Shown here piece by piece: positions 55,485 through 64,000 of a stretch of 64,000 nucleotides of DNA. The notes under the pieces were generated by a model. That model worked only from the letters and a program-made list of their open reading frames with translations, had not been told where the DNA came from and ran no database searches. The position numbers were made by a program, and so were the translations under genes. Source of the DNA: JAIOQJ01 sp963718635. GTDB lineage: Bacteria > Planctomycetota > Planctomycetia > Gemmatales > Gemmataceae. Location: the NCBI GenBank assembly GCA_963718635.1, contig OY970367.1:558001-622000 (forward strand). Reading direction: 5' to 3'. Within the stretch, counting starts at the first letter, position 1. The number at the start of each line of letters is the position of its first letter.

Positions 55485-56563
55485 TGGGCCGCATCCCGCA
55501 ACATCCCGCAATCATCGCCAGCTATCAACGACCGCCCGAATGGCGCATGAACCCGGTCACTGGCGAATGGGTCATCGTCGCGCCCCAGCGCTCTGCCAGA
55601 CCGATGATGCCCGATCGTCCACGGGTGCAGCAAGAGCAGACGGCTGTTGAGCCTTGCCCATTTTGCGAAGGGAATGAAGAGCGCACGCCTGTCGAAATCG
55701 AAGCCTTCCGTAAAGAAGGTTCTCTGCCTAACAAGCCGGGCTGGCAGGTCCGGACCGTGCTTAATTCGTTTCCGGCGGTTAAGACTGATCAGTTGCAAAG
55801 CATTCACCAATCTCAAGGTGCAGCCGAAGCGAATTTACGGGATAATTTTTTCCAATGTGAGGCGGGCATTGGCCGACATGAACTGATCATCGAATGCCCG
55901 CAACACGAGGCGAATCTTGCCCGAATGAAAATTGAACAAGTGCGTGCCGTCGTGAGAATGTGGCGGGCGCGAATGCTCGAAATGGGCCGCGATCTGACTA
56001 TAAAATATGCACAGTTGTTCAAAAATCATGGAGGCAAAGCAGGGGCTTCCGTGGAGCATGCTCATTCGCAGATCATCGCGACTCCGAAAGTTCCGATAAC
56101 TATTTGCAACGAGCTTGCTTTCGCCGGTTCCTATTTAGAAAATAAAGGCGCCTGCGTTTATTGCGATTTGTTGAGGCATGAGCGACGCTGCCGGGTACGC
56201 TTTATAGCCGAGAATCCTGGCTTTGCTGCCGTGGCCGCGTATGCAGGTCGGCATCCATTTGAAACTTGGATTGTTCCCACGGAACATCGCAGCCAGTTCG
56301 AACAAATCTCAGTAAGTGAAATCAATGATTTGGCCACGTTGCTCTTAGAAGTCTTGCGCAAGATGGATGTTGCATTGAGCGGCCCGGCCTACAATCTCGT
56401 TTTCCACACATCTCCATTTCACTTGCCTGGGCTAGGCTATTACCACTGGCGCCTTGAGATACTGCCACGTTTGACTCAAATGGCAGGCTTTGAGTGGGGC
56501 AGCGGCGCCCATATCAACCCGGTCACTCCCGAAGACGCTGCCTTGGTATTGCGCGAAATTTGA
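55484..56563 (+). CDS. galT: galactose-1-phosphate uridylyltransferase
   Basis: 359 residues of the HIT superfamily; exchanges UDP-glucose and galactose-1-phosphate (or a related UDP- or ADP-sugar transfer). It has the MNPVTGEWVIVAP and Cys motifs (CPFCEGNEERTP), the active-site HAHSQ (VEHAHSQIIATPK) around residue 185, and GACVYCDLL. Members with CPFC and an HxHSQ motif also include ADP-glucose phosphorylases, which would fit the overlap with glgA. The ATG at 55484 shares one base with the glgA stop; the longer start (55364) lies inside glgA. Confidence 0.85.
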   Translation: MGRIPQHPAIIASYQRPPEWRMNPVTGEWVIVAPQRSARPMMPDRPRVQQEQTAVEPCPFCEGNEERTPVEIEAFRKEGSLPNKPGWQVRTVLNSFPAVKTDQLQSIHQSQGAAEANLRDNFFQCEAGIGRHELIIECPQHEANLARMKIEQVRAVVRMWRARMLEMGRDLTIKYAQLFKNHGGKAGASVEHAHSQIIATPKVPITICNELAFAGSYLENKGACVYCDLLRHERRCRVRFIAENPGFAAVAAYAGRHPFETWIVPTEHRSQFEQISVSEINDLATLLLEVLRKMDVALSGPAYNLVFHTSPFHLPGLGYYHWRLEILPRLTQMAGFEWGSGAHINPVTPEDAALVLREI

Positions 56564-56613
56564 GGTGTTTGTTAGGATACGGGATTAATTAACTTCCCCA
56601 TGCGGATTCGCCC

Positions 56614-56832
56614 CCACCCCGCTTGCCGGGGTGGAGCGCCGGTTCGTAACGAGATGAGGTCTTCTTCTTTTGATTTCGCCGCCACCCCGCTTGCCGGGGT
56701 GGAGCGCCGGTTCGTAGCTAGAATCGCTGTCGATGAACGTGCGCTCCACCCCGGCAAGCGGGGTGGCGGCGTCTCACTGATGGGCGAGGCTTCTAGCGAC
56801 GAACGTGCGCTCCACCCCGGCAAGCGGGGTGG
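56614..56832. repeat. four 33-bp CACCCCGCTTGCCGGGGTGG repeats
   Basis: Units at 56614-56647, 56682-56715 (direct), 56733-56766 and 56799-56832 (inverted) contain the hairpin CACCCCGCTTGCCGGGGTG plus the flank GAGCGCCGGTTCGT. Spacers differ in length and content. It fills most of the 319-nt galT/DUF1501 gap. Confidence 0.75.
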
Positions 56833-56882
56833 TGGCGAATCCAGCGCGAGCTAGATGGGACAGGTCAATAAAATCCAGATGC

Positions 56883-58320
56883 TTAGGCCGCGCCCCACAC
56901 TCTGGAGTTCGCTTCGCCTTCGTTAAGCGTAGGTCGTTCGGGTCTGCCTTTGTATTTGTAGATCAGGCCCATGTGGTCGAGACCTAGCAGATGCAGAATG
57001 GTTGCGTGCAAGTCGTGAACGTGCATCCGTTCGGAGATCGCTTTGAGGCCGACGTCGTCGGTGGCGCCGATGGTCTGGCCGCCGCGAACCCCGCCGCCTG
57101 CCATCCACATGGTGAAGCCTGTGGGATTGTGGTCGCGGCCATCCCCTTTTTCGCTCATCGGGGTTCGGCCGAACTCGCCGCCCCAGACAACGAGGGTGCT
57201 TTCAAACAGACCGCGACGCTTCAAATCTTTCAGCAATCCGGCTACCGGAAGGTCCATCGATTTGCAGAGCTTGCTGTGGTTGTCTTCGAGTTTGCTGTGG
57301 GCGTCCCACTTGCTGCCCGCGCCATGATAGATCTGCACGAAACGTACGCCGCGCTCCACAAGCCGTCGAGCGCGCAGGCAAAGTTGGCCCATCGTGGCGG
57401 TCTCTTTTTGGTCTATCCCATATAAGCGTTGTGTTTCTTTTGTTTCATTGGCCAGATCGACAACTTGAGGCGCCTCGGCCTGCATACGGAAGGCGAGTTC
57501 GTAGCTGTTGATGCGGGCGTCGAGTTCAGTTTGTTCCGGGTGCTGGGCGGCAAAGCGCTGGTTCATCTGCCGTAGGAAGTCGAGCTTGCCTCGCTGTTGA
57601 GAGTCGGCGACTCCCTCAGGCGTATTCAGGTTTGGGATTGGCTCGTTGCCGCCTTGGATGCGAATGCCTTGGTAAACCGCCGGCATGAAGCCTGCGCTCC
57701 AGTTGCGCGGGCCGTTGACGACTTGCGATTGCCCATCGACCATGACGACGAAAGCAGGGAGATTGGCGTTCTCAGTGCCGAGGCCATAGCTGGCCCAAGA
57801 GCCGAGCGCCGGTCGCCCGCCAAGGATCGACCCGGTGTTCATCTGGCACACGCCGGCCGAGTGATTGATGCCGTCTGCCGCACAGGAGCGAATGACACAG
57901 AGGTCGTCGGCCATCTGTGCCGTATGCGGAAGCCAGTCGGAGACCCATAGGCCACTTTGCCCATGTTGCTTCCACTTGCGCTGCGACGCGAGGAGGGCCG
58001 AGCCCCCTTCACCCATCGAGGTAATAAACTTGCCGAAGCTTGCCGGAATCGGCTTGCCGGCGAGTTTATTGAGCAACGGCTTTGGATCGAATAGGTCGAG
58101 GTGGCTCGGCCCGCCTTCCATGAAGAGAAAAATGATGTTCTGCGCCGCGCAACCTTGGAGGATTGCTTCGCGCAAGAGGATTCAGCAATGCTTCAGCCTT
58201 CGAGTTGCTTGCCAGCAGCGAGTTCAAGGCGATTGCGCCGAACCCACCGCCGCAAGAGGCAAGCCAGTCGCGACGCGAGTAAATGGGGTCGATACGGTAG
58301 CAACGGGGATCGCGATTCAT
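56883..58320 (-). CDS. DUF1501 (sulfatase-like) protein (frame interrupted)
   Basis: About 478 residues of the alkaline-phosphatase-fold DUF1501 family. The N-terminal part (MNRDPRCYRIDPIYSRRDWLA, with a twin-Arg-like RRDWLA then a hydrophobic helix, suggesting Tat export) is in one frame; from ~58166 on (AILQGCAAQNIIFLFMEGGPSHLDLFDPKP) it is in another. Two bases appear to be missing from a CGCGCG run at the join. Family marks: FMEGGPSHLDLFDPKP, WVSDWLPHTAQMADDLCVIR, GGEFGRTPMSEKGDGRDHNP and GATDDVGL. In planctomycetes these often pair with DUF1553/1549 proteins, which are not adjacent here. Confidence 0.87.
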
Positions 58321-58358
58321 GTTTGTTTCGGCCGTTCGTGATCGGTTATCGTTTCTTA

Positions 58359-59282
58359 CTACTTCTTATCCGACACGACCGGCTCTAATGTCACAATGAC
58401 CTTCGTCTTCAAGGGTGGAATGCGCTCCGTATTGGCAATAAAGCCGAGCTCCGACTGCTCTTTCGAACTCTTCACCGGAAGGTCGAGCATTGAATCGGTG
58501 AAGTTGGCGATCGAGATCACCTCGCCGTTGTTCGCACAATAATACTCGGGCCTATCCGGGTCATCGGGGGCTTTGAAGAATCGGCTCCCGGCAAACACCC
58601 AATCGTGTTCCATGTCCTTCTTGCTGCGGAGATTTTGAATCCAGTATTGGGCCGGCTTGGTGAGCAGCTTGCCATCGAGATTGTATGTTACGGTTACTTT
58701 TATCGTGTCTCCACTGGCAGGGACGTATTCAGGCACAAAGCGGACAGTTTTGCCGAATTTCGCCCCCGCGGCAATAAGGGCGACATGGATGCTGCGGGCA
58801 TCGAGATCGACATGCACGATTGATTCATGTTCTTTGGTGTTGTTCTTGCAAAGAAAAACTTCCAACGGCCCTTGGCGAAGACATACTTCAGCAAGGATGT
58901 GAACACGGCGTTTGCCGTCCGCCGTCTTTTCAAAGAAAAGCGTTTTGTCCCGATTTAATGGCTTATAACTCTCGGGGATTGGCGGATCCTTTTCAGGTGG
59001 AATTTCCTTTTCTTCTTCCATCTCGATACGAGTAGCCGTGTTGGGTGTCGCGGTCGGCTCCGGTTCCTTCTCAGCAACCGGAATTGGGTCGCGAGCGCTC
59101 GTTACCACATGAGTCGAATTAGATGCGGGATTAGCGTCCGGAGCTTTTTCAGATTTTCTTGAAACTTCCGTTAGAGCTTCGTGCTGCGTGGTTGGAGGCG
59201 TTGACGTGTCTTGTGCGCAGCCGCCGGTGAATAATGCGCCGAAAAGAAAAACGAACTTGAAGGACGAGGGAACTGTTTTCAT
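58359..59282 (-). CDS. lipoprotein with YdjY-like domain
   Basis: 307 residues. The signal FKFVFLFGALFTGGC ends in the lipobox TGGC; a Ser/Pro/Glu-rich linker (~30-100) precedes a ~200-residue domain (VHILAEVCLRQGPLEVFLCK, HVALIAAGAKFGKTVRFVPEY). This resembles the YdjY-type domain common in planctomycete lipoproteins. The ATG at 59282 was chosen for the lipobox position; 59294 is an alternative. Function unknown. Confidence 0.75.
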   Translation of the reverse strand: MKTVPSSFKFVFLFGALFTGGCAQDTSTPPTTQHEALTEVSRKSEKAPDANPASNSTHVVTSARDPIPVAEKEPEPTATPNTATRIEMEEEKEIPPEKDPPIPESYKPLNRDKTLFFEKTADGKRRVHILAEVCLRQGPLEVFLCKNNTKEHESIVHVDLDARSIHVALIAAGAKFGKTVRFVPEYVPASGDTIKVTVTYNLDGKLLTKPAQYWIQNLRSKKDMEHDWVFAGSRFFKAPDDPDRPEYYCANNGEVISIANFTDSMLDLPVKSSKEQSELGFIANTERIPPLKTKVIVTLEPVVSDKK

Positions 59283-59339
59283 AGGTTTCAGCATATCAGC
59301 ACCCCATTCCCGCAGGCAATGCAAAATGTCGAAGGTTTG

Positions 59340-60536
59340 CTACCGCAGCAACGCCTCGGCTCGTTTGGCAACCTCTTCCGGCAGCGGTGTCCGCTTGAAA
59401 ATGTAGATGGAGGGGTCAATGGCTAACTCCTGGCTTTCATCAATGTTGAACTGCTCGGAGACCGCCAACAAGAAAGATTCGCCCAGGTCCTGTCTTAGTC
59501 TTTGGTAGAGCTTTTCGGCATCGGTTCGACGCCAGAAGCCAAGGATTTCGAGATAAACCTGTTTCTTTTTTCGACGATGCGTAAGCACGAAGTCAGGCGT
59601 CCAGAAGCCAGCGCCCAATGTTAATAGAGACGCCTCAGACGAGATTTCCCAACCGCTGACCTGTTTGCGGAATGCATCGGCAAAGAGGGAAAGCTCTTTC
59701 GGCACGTAATCGCCGTAATCGGCCAAGTGGGACTGCAGGCCGTCGCTCGATGACAAGATAAATTCTTTCTCTTTGCGATCGACACCCCAGCGCACCGCCG
59801 CCTTCAACTCGAATTTCTTGCATTGCAGAAGCGAAGGAAGAAAATTGGCCAACTGCACCCCGTACTTTTGCGTGGCGGAAAATAGACTCAAAGGCCCATC
59901 GATTTGCAAAATATATGAATCGCGCCCGCCGTTGCGGATCTCACACATCAAGCGGTGAAACTTGATGGCACGGAATAGTTGCCGGTAACGGGCGGGCGTC
60001 TCACCCGATATGGAAACCGTGATGCCGGTCGATCGCAACAAAATCGCCTGAGCAAGCGCGACGTTATAACGGTGAAGCAGCTGCGCGGCCGTGCAATCTT
60101 TGAACGCCAGCAAGCGTTGTTCAATCTTCAAGTCTGCATAGAGGCCGGAATCGATTTGCTCCGGTGTGAGCCCCAGCTGCGAAGCCGTCTGTTCCAACAC
60201 TGCTTGGCGATCGAAGGCGCCGGCCATACGTTGCGCCGCGGCGGTTCGAAATACGACTTCACGCAATTCATCGGGTGGATGTCCCGATTCGACGTCGAAG
60301 TCACAACGGTCCTCCAACAGCTTCGCTAACCCTTGATGCACCAGTTGCGTTGGATTATCGCCGACGGCAGCGACAATCTCTTCCTCTAATTCCCCGCGTG
60401 TGCAGCGACCTGCCAAGCGGAATAGTCCGAGCAGTTGCTCGGCGACCGTAAGCCATTGCGCATCGTTGACGTCGATCCAAATCGGAATGAGCCGACTGCG
60501 GGCATGGCGGACGCGAACAAGGTTTCCGGTGAGCAT
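59340..60536 (-). CDS. DUF790 family protein, Bax1-like nuclease partner of XPB helicase
   Basis: 398 residues of the DUF790 family (archaeal Bax1). Bax1 binds the archaeal XPB helicase and is a Mg-dependent nuclease with a PD-(D/E)xK-type centre. Here Asp in TPDFVL (~315) and Glu in VYLEILGFWRR (~330) form that candidate centre. The rest is helical, with a C-terminal IYIFKRTPLPEEV. It is encoded in the same operon as an XPB-type helicase, with two small genes in between, so a helicase-nuclease complex is likely. Confidence 0.87.
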   Translation of the reverse strand: MLTGNLVRVRHARSRLIPIWIDVNDAQWLTVAEQLLGLFRLAGRCTRGELEEEIVAAVGDNPTQLVHQGLAKLLEDRCDFDVESGHPPDELREVVFRTAAAQRMAGAFDRQAVLEQTASQLGLTPEQIDSGLYADLKIEQRLLAFKDCTAAQLLHRYNVALAQAILLRSTGITVSISGETPARYRQLFRAIKFHRLMCEIRNGGRDSYILQIDGPLSLFSATQKYGVQLANFLPSLLQCKKFELKAAVRWGVDRKEKEFILSSSDGLQSHLADYGDYVPKELSLFADAFRKQVSGWEISSEASLLTLGAGFWTPDFVLTHRRKKKQVYLEILGFWRRTDAEKLYQRLRQDLGESFLLAVSEQFNIDESQELAIDPSIYIFKRTPLPEEVAKRAEALLR

Positions 60537-60553
60537 AAATGTTCCGGCAGACG

Positions 60554-61037
60554 TCAGGCGAGGCGTTCGATTACTCGGGAGATCATTTTCAGCAGGGTTC
60601 GGCTGTTCGGTTTCTGTAATAGATCGTCAACAAAGAAATTCCATTGTGCGGGAATACGCAGCTTCGCAATTGTCTGGCCTTTTGCCGGCATTATCAACCG
60701 AAGGAGCAAGCAACTCGATCTCCCGTCCGATCTGCCGGGTAAGTTTCAACAATGACTCGACAACACTGTTCTTTTCTTTCAGCCGACCGAGATGCGCGCG
60801 AATCAGCACCGGCAGGTTCTTCGCTGTGAAGGCGTGACTGCTTTGGACGGCGGCGGGCTGCATCCCGGTGTTACATAGATATGCCTTGCATAATTTCTCA
60901 CAGGCCATTTGCAGGAATTGCAATTTATGACACCTAGCGAAATTAAGTTCCGGATGATTTTGCAGGTAATTCCATGCGAAGTAGTCTGCACCTGCTTGCC
61001 GCGCGTATCCCCTGGACCATTCGGCGTTTGATGCCAT
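60554..61037 (-). CDS. HEPN-like small protein (frame interrupted)
   Basis: About 160 residues. Helical pattern with QFLQMACEKLCKAYLCNTG and SSHAFTAKNLPVLIR resembles HEPN domains (helical nucleotide-binding/RNase-like). The classical catalytic R-x4-6-H motif was not clearly seen. The second half (LRIPAQWNFFVDDLLQK and LLKMISRVIERLA) is in another frame; one extra A in an A4 run at ~60680 accounts for the change. The start immediately abuts the upstream stop (TAA-ATG), and the stop is 17 nt before the DUF790 start. Confidence 0.65.
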
Positions 61038-61379
61038 TTAAGCACCAACTGCTGAGAATGGCCGCGGCAAATGTTCGCCGAGAACCCACTCTTCGGGCAG
61101 TTTGAGTTTGTCATTCTGAATGTCAACGAACTCCTCAGGAGTGATCTCGACGATAAACGATGGATAGTCGATGCCGCTGCCCGGAATCGCGTCAAAGCCT
61201 AATGGCATAATTCCTGCCGCTATGGTATCATCGTTGACTTCCAGCAACTTCACCGGTTCTAAAGGATAGAGTTCGCGCTCTATATCCTTGCGTCGAATGC
61301 GAAAGATATTTTGCATTCCTCCTTCAACGCGATAATGCAGGTCAGCAATCTTCTGCGCCGTTTCCTCTTTCGTAATCAT
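61038..61379 (-). CDS. uncharacterised protein in the XPB-Bax1 operon
   Basis: 113 residues, acidic, with TAQKIADLHYRVEGGMQNIF at the start and YPSFIVEITPEEFVDIQNDK near the end. No MNT (nucleotidyltransferase) GSxxxG motif is seen, so it is not a standard HEPN-MNT antitoxin. It is sandwiched between the helicase (46 nt upstream) and the HEPN-like gene (adjacent TAA-ATG). Its role may be as antitoxin, adaptor or regulator; no family recognised. Confidence 0.6.
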   Translation of the reverse strand: MITKEETAQKIADLHYRVEGGMQNIFRIRRKDIERELYPLEPVKLLEVNDDTIAAGIMPLGFDAIPGSGIDYPSFIVEITPEEFVDIQNDKLKLPEEWVLGEHLPRPFSAVGA

Positions 61380-61425
61380 CGTTCACTCTCCTGAGTCGAA
61401 GCCTGGACGAACTCATTATATCACC

Positions 61426-62803
61426 TCACTGGAACGCCCCATGCTGCCGCCGTCGATCGCTGGAGAACTCCTCCATTGTGCCACGGGCGATCACTTCATA
61501 TAGAAGCGCTTGTTTATCCGCTTTTTTACGGAGCAGGCGCCCGAGACGTTGCACATTCTCCCTTACCGTGCTGCTTCCGGATAGAACGATGCCTACGTTT
61601 GCGGCAGGCACGTCGACTCCTTCATTCAGCACCTGACTAGTGACCACGATGCTGTATTCACCGCTATGGAAACGTTCGAGGATCTGCTTACGTTCGCGCG
61701 CTTTGGTTTGGTGGGTGATGGCTGGCGCCAAGAAGCGACGGGCGATCTGGTAGACCGTCGCATTGTCGGCCGTGAAGACAATGATCCGATCGCGTGCATG
61801 TTTCTGGAATAGCTCTTCGAGCTTTGACAGTTTGCCGCCCGCCGCGCGTTCGAGACGCTTGTATTCCAGATAGGCCTTGTGAGCTTCCCACCCCTCTTTC
61901 GATTTACTCGCTTCGTAGATGAAGTTCTGCCATCCACGTGGCCCGCTGAGTGAGATACCGCGGTCGTCGATGAATTGCCTATATTTCTGCCGAGCGGCGT
62001 TGTACTGATCTTGCTCGTCAACCGTCAGAGCGACAAACACCCTTTCAGTGCGATACTCGGCCAGAAAATCACCCGAGAGTTCTTTGATCTCTCTTCGATA
62101 AACGATGGGCCCGATCAATTCCGGGTAGGCGTTCTCCATGCCATCGGCCCGTTCAGGCGTGGCGGTAAGGCCGAGGCGAAAGGGCGCCAGGCTGCCGATT
62201 GCCGACATGGCGTAAGTTGGCCCCGGCAGATGATGGCACTCATCAAACACCAGCAGGCCGTAGCGGTTGCCCCAGCGCTCTCATATGAATGTAGGCCGAG
62301 TCGTAGGTCGATACGGTGATCGGTTGCAGATCGTAATGGCCGCCGCCGATCAAGCCGATTGGCTCGCCAAAAGCAGCGACCAGTTCGCGATACCATTGAT
62401 TGAGCAGATCAATCGTAGGTGTGACAACCAAAGCCGGTCTTGCCGTCTTCTCGATCGCCAGCATGGCCACGAATGTCTTACCCGTCCCGGTTGGCAAAAC
62501 GACGACGCCGCGCCCGCGCTGCTTCCACCAGACTTCAACCGCTTCAAGTTGGTGCGGGTAGGGAACGCGCTCGCTGGTTAGCTTCCATTTTGTCTCTTGC
62601 CAGGCGCGAGCGGTATCTTGGTAAGGGACCTTTTGCTCGCGAAGTTGTTCGACCACAGCACGATAGTGACGTCCCTCCGTCCGTTCTGCATTGGTACGCG
62701 GATCGGTAGCGACGCCAGGAAGACTTCGCCGCTGCTCCGGCGAGCCGCCGGTTATAGCGACCGTGCCACCTTCGAACGCCAGTTGAATGGGGATGCTTTC
62801 CAT
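61426..62803 (-). CDS. XPB-type DEAD/DEAH helicase (frame interrupted)
   Basis: About 460 residues, superfamily 2 helicase of the XPB/RAD25 type. Walker A GTGKTFVAML (motif I), motif II VFDECHHLPG (DECH-type), motif III LTATPERADG, helicase C-domain with VVTSQVLNEGVDVPAAN, and motif VI QRLGRLLRK. The N-terminal ~110 residues precede the ATPase. The frame break near 62277-62285 is an AGAG run apparently short of two bases (expected ATGAGAGAGCGC, seen ATGAGAGCGC); correction gives RWGNRYGLLVFDECHH. ATG at 62803. First gene of the Bax1 operon. Confidence 0.88.
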
Positions 62804-63000
62804 CCGGGCATTATCGCGGTTAGACGACGTTGTGAACAGCCAGTGCAGGGGTATCAACTACTTCAGAAAAACCGACGTCGAATTTTCAGCACAATCGTCA
62901 ACCGTGAGCTATAGTTCGCTACGCGGACTGCCGACCGTCAATCGGGCGATCTGGCGAACATTGCAGAATTTCGCGCATTTCTTCACCTTGGGACATGGAC

Positions 63001-64000
63001 ATGTCTTCCACTCCGGTCGGTCTGCGTGCGAAAACCAGCGCGGTGGAACATACGCTTGAAGGTGTCGTCGGCCCGGTTCCCTCGTTGAATGATGAGTCCT
63101 TGCCAACTCGACGAAAGCCGAAGAGTACGCAGCCGAAGCGCTTTCAGCAGACGCTTGTCGATGGAGTCGAACTGTCGCCTGGGGCGTCAAGCTCTCAGGC
63201 CTCGCGGTATCCGTTCCTCAGGCCGCCACTAGCTCCGGACGAGATCGGCCGCCTCGGTATCTATCGCGTTCTGAAGCTGCTTGGCAAAGGGGGCATGGGC
63301 TTCGTCTTTCTTGCGGAAGACATTAGCTTAGGGCGGCGGGTCGCCCTAAAAGTAATGAAGCCCGATCTCGATGCCGACCCGCTGGCCTGCCAGCGCTTCT
63401 TGCGGGAAGCGCGCACGTTGGCTCGCATTGAACACGAACACCTGGTGAAGGTTTATCAGGTTGGCAACGAAGGCCGAGTCGTCTATTTGGCCATGGAATG
63501 GCTGCAGGGCCAGACGGTAGAAGATTGGATCGCGGCCGGCGGACGGGCGGCGCTCTCCGAGATTCCACGAATCGGTCGCGAGATCGCGTTAGGCTTGGCG
63601 GCTATCCACCGGCAGGGGGTCGTCCATCGCGACATCAAACCTGCTAACCTTTGGCTCGAAAAACCGCGTAAGCGAGTGAAGATTCTCGATTTCGGGCTGG
63701 CCCGGCCCATTGACGACGACGTCAATTTCACGCAATCGGGCGCCATCGTCGGTACGCCTGCGTTCATGTCTCCCGAACAAGCGAAGGGCGGCCGTATCGA
63801 CGCGCGGAGCGACTTGTTCAGTCTCGGCGGCGTTCTCTACTATCTATCCACGGGCGTTCGCCCTTTTGACGCCGATAATACCATTGCCTTGCTAACCGCA
63901 CTGGCTATCTACGACCCTCGACCGGTGCAGGAGTTAAACCCCAATCTCCCCGGCGGACTCGCCTGCTTGATCATGCAGCTCTTGCATAAGGACCCCGATC
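63001..64000 (+). CDS. Ser/Thr protein kinase, 5' part
   Basis: Open from ATG 63001 to the window end (333+ residues). After ~80 residues of linker (SLPTRRKPKSTQPKRFQQTL) comes a Pkn-type kinase domain: LLGKGGMGFVFLAED (Gly loop), RVALKVMKPD (Lys), HEHLVKVYQVG, VHRDIKPANLWL (HRD catalytic loop), ILDFGLARPI and VGTPAFMSPEQAKGGRIDARSDL. HRD and DFG are complete, so it is likely catalytically active, in contrast to the kinase at 18.8-20.3 kb. An upstream in-frame ATG at 62995 is equally possible. The C-terminus is outside the window. Divergent from the helicase operon. Confidence 0.93.
   Translation, partial: MSSTPVGLRAKTSAVEHTLEGVVGPVPSLNDESLPTRRKPKSTQPKRFQQTLVDGVELSPGASSSQASRYPFLRPPLAPDEIGRLGIYRVLKLLGKGGMGFVFLAEDISLGRRVALKVMKPDLDADPLACQRFLREARTLARIEHEHLVKVYQVGNEGRVVYLAMEWLQGQTVEDWIAAGGRAALSEIPRIGREIALGLAAIHRQGVVHRDIKPANLWLEKPRKRVKILDFGLARPIDDDVNFTQSGAIVGTPAFMSPEQAKGGRIDARSDLFSLGGVLYYLSTGVRPFDADNTIALLTALAIYDPRPVQELNPNLPGGLACLIMQLLHKDPD

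Noticed and set aside
56614..56832. CRISPR-like array of 33-bp repeats
   Set aside because: Two of the four units are inverted, spacers are unequal, and no cas gene is near; hairpin elements explain it.
59188..59406. Plus-strand ORF opposite the YdjY-like lipoprotein start
   Set aside because: It overlaps two well-supported minus-strand genes and lacks any ribosome-binding site.
1..64000. tRNA, rRNA, riboswitch or phage genes
   Set aside because: I looked for cloverleaf-like CCA ends, rRNA-like stretches and integrase/capsid motifs and found none; a covariance-model scan would be decisive.

Overview
The window looks like a chromosomal segment of a member of the Planctomycetota, probably the Gemmatales/Gemmataceae side. 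This is judged from gene content: two DUF1559 prepilin-like proteins, a Cys-rich YTV surface protein, a DUF1501 protein, a DUF4058 protein, a PEP-CTERM protein, an Lpg1974-type porin end, a YdjY-like lipoprotein, two Ser/Thr kinases and a multi-HTH sigma factor. There is no plasmid, phage or rRNA signature, and I saw no tRNA gene or CRISPR array.

Layout. 1-4.5 kb: end of a porin-like gene, an assimilatory sulfite reductase, a membrane protein and a Nif3-family protein. 4.8-7 kb: rpmB-gatC-gatA, ended by a MITE-like palindrome whose arm contains the gatA stop codon. 7-10.4 kb: an orphan ECF/CbiO-type ATPase, a HAD phosphatase, rnc, a small conserved protein and a single-domain response regulator. 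11-20 kb: YTV protein, PEP-CTERM protein, DUF1559 protein, XRE/PBP regulator, SEC-C/TPR protein and a Ser/Thr kinase. 20-29 kb: a phosphoesterase, an endonuclease III-like protein and the translation/transcription cluster nusA-infB-DUF503-(HicB, S1-like)-rbfA, into which repeats and two small genes are inserted. 29-41 kb: DUF4058, map, DUF1559, cobA-hemD, a toxin-like small gene, tatC, three small secreted/lipoproteins and a DUF11 protein. 41-56.5 kb: AI-2E-type transporter with an extra C-terminal domain, polyphosphate-glucokinase-like protein, H1-like protein, succinate-semialdehyde dehydrogenase, DapA-family aldolase, a sigma-70 factor with several HTHs, and an overlapping glgA-galT pair. 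56.8-64 kb: DUF1501, a YdjY-like lipoprotein, and a four-gene operon (XPB-type helicase, unknown, HEPN-like, Bax1/DUF790), then the start of a second Ser/Thr kinase.

How the genes fit together: cobA-hemD supplies the siroheme precursor needed by the sulfite reductase. rpmB, gatCA, infB, nusA, rbfA, rnc and map form a scattered housekeeping set for gene expression. glgA, galT and the glucokinase-like gene suggest sugar-nucleotide and glycogen metabolism. The helicase-Bax1 operon is a DNA repair or defence candidate.

Two features dominate the non-coding space. First, there are at least ten families of dispersed palindromic repeats, one of which (GGAAATATTTCC core with a conserved flank) occurs six times in two clusters. 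Second, at least sixteen single-site frameshifts lie in otherwise intact genes, mostly 1-nt losses or 2-nt losses inside CGCG or AGAG runs. I read these mainly as assembly/basecalling errors, so several genes are annotated below as one CDS spanning a frameshift.
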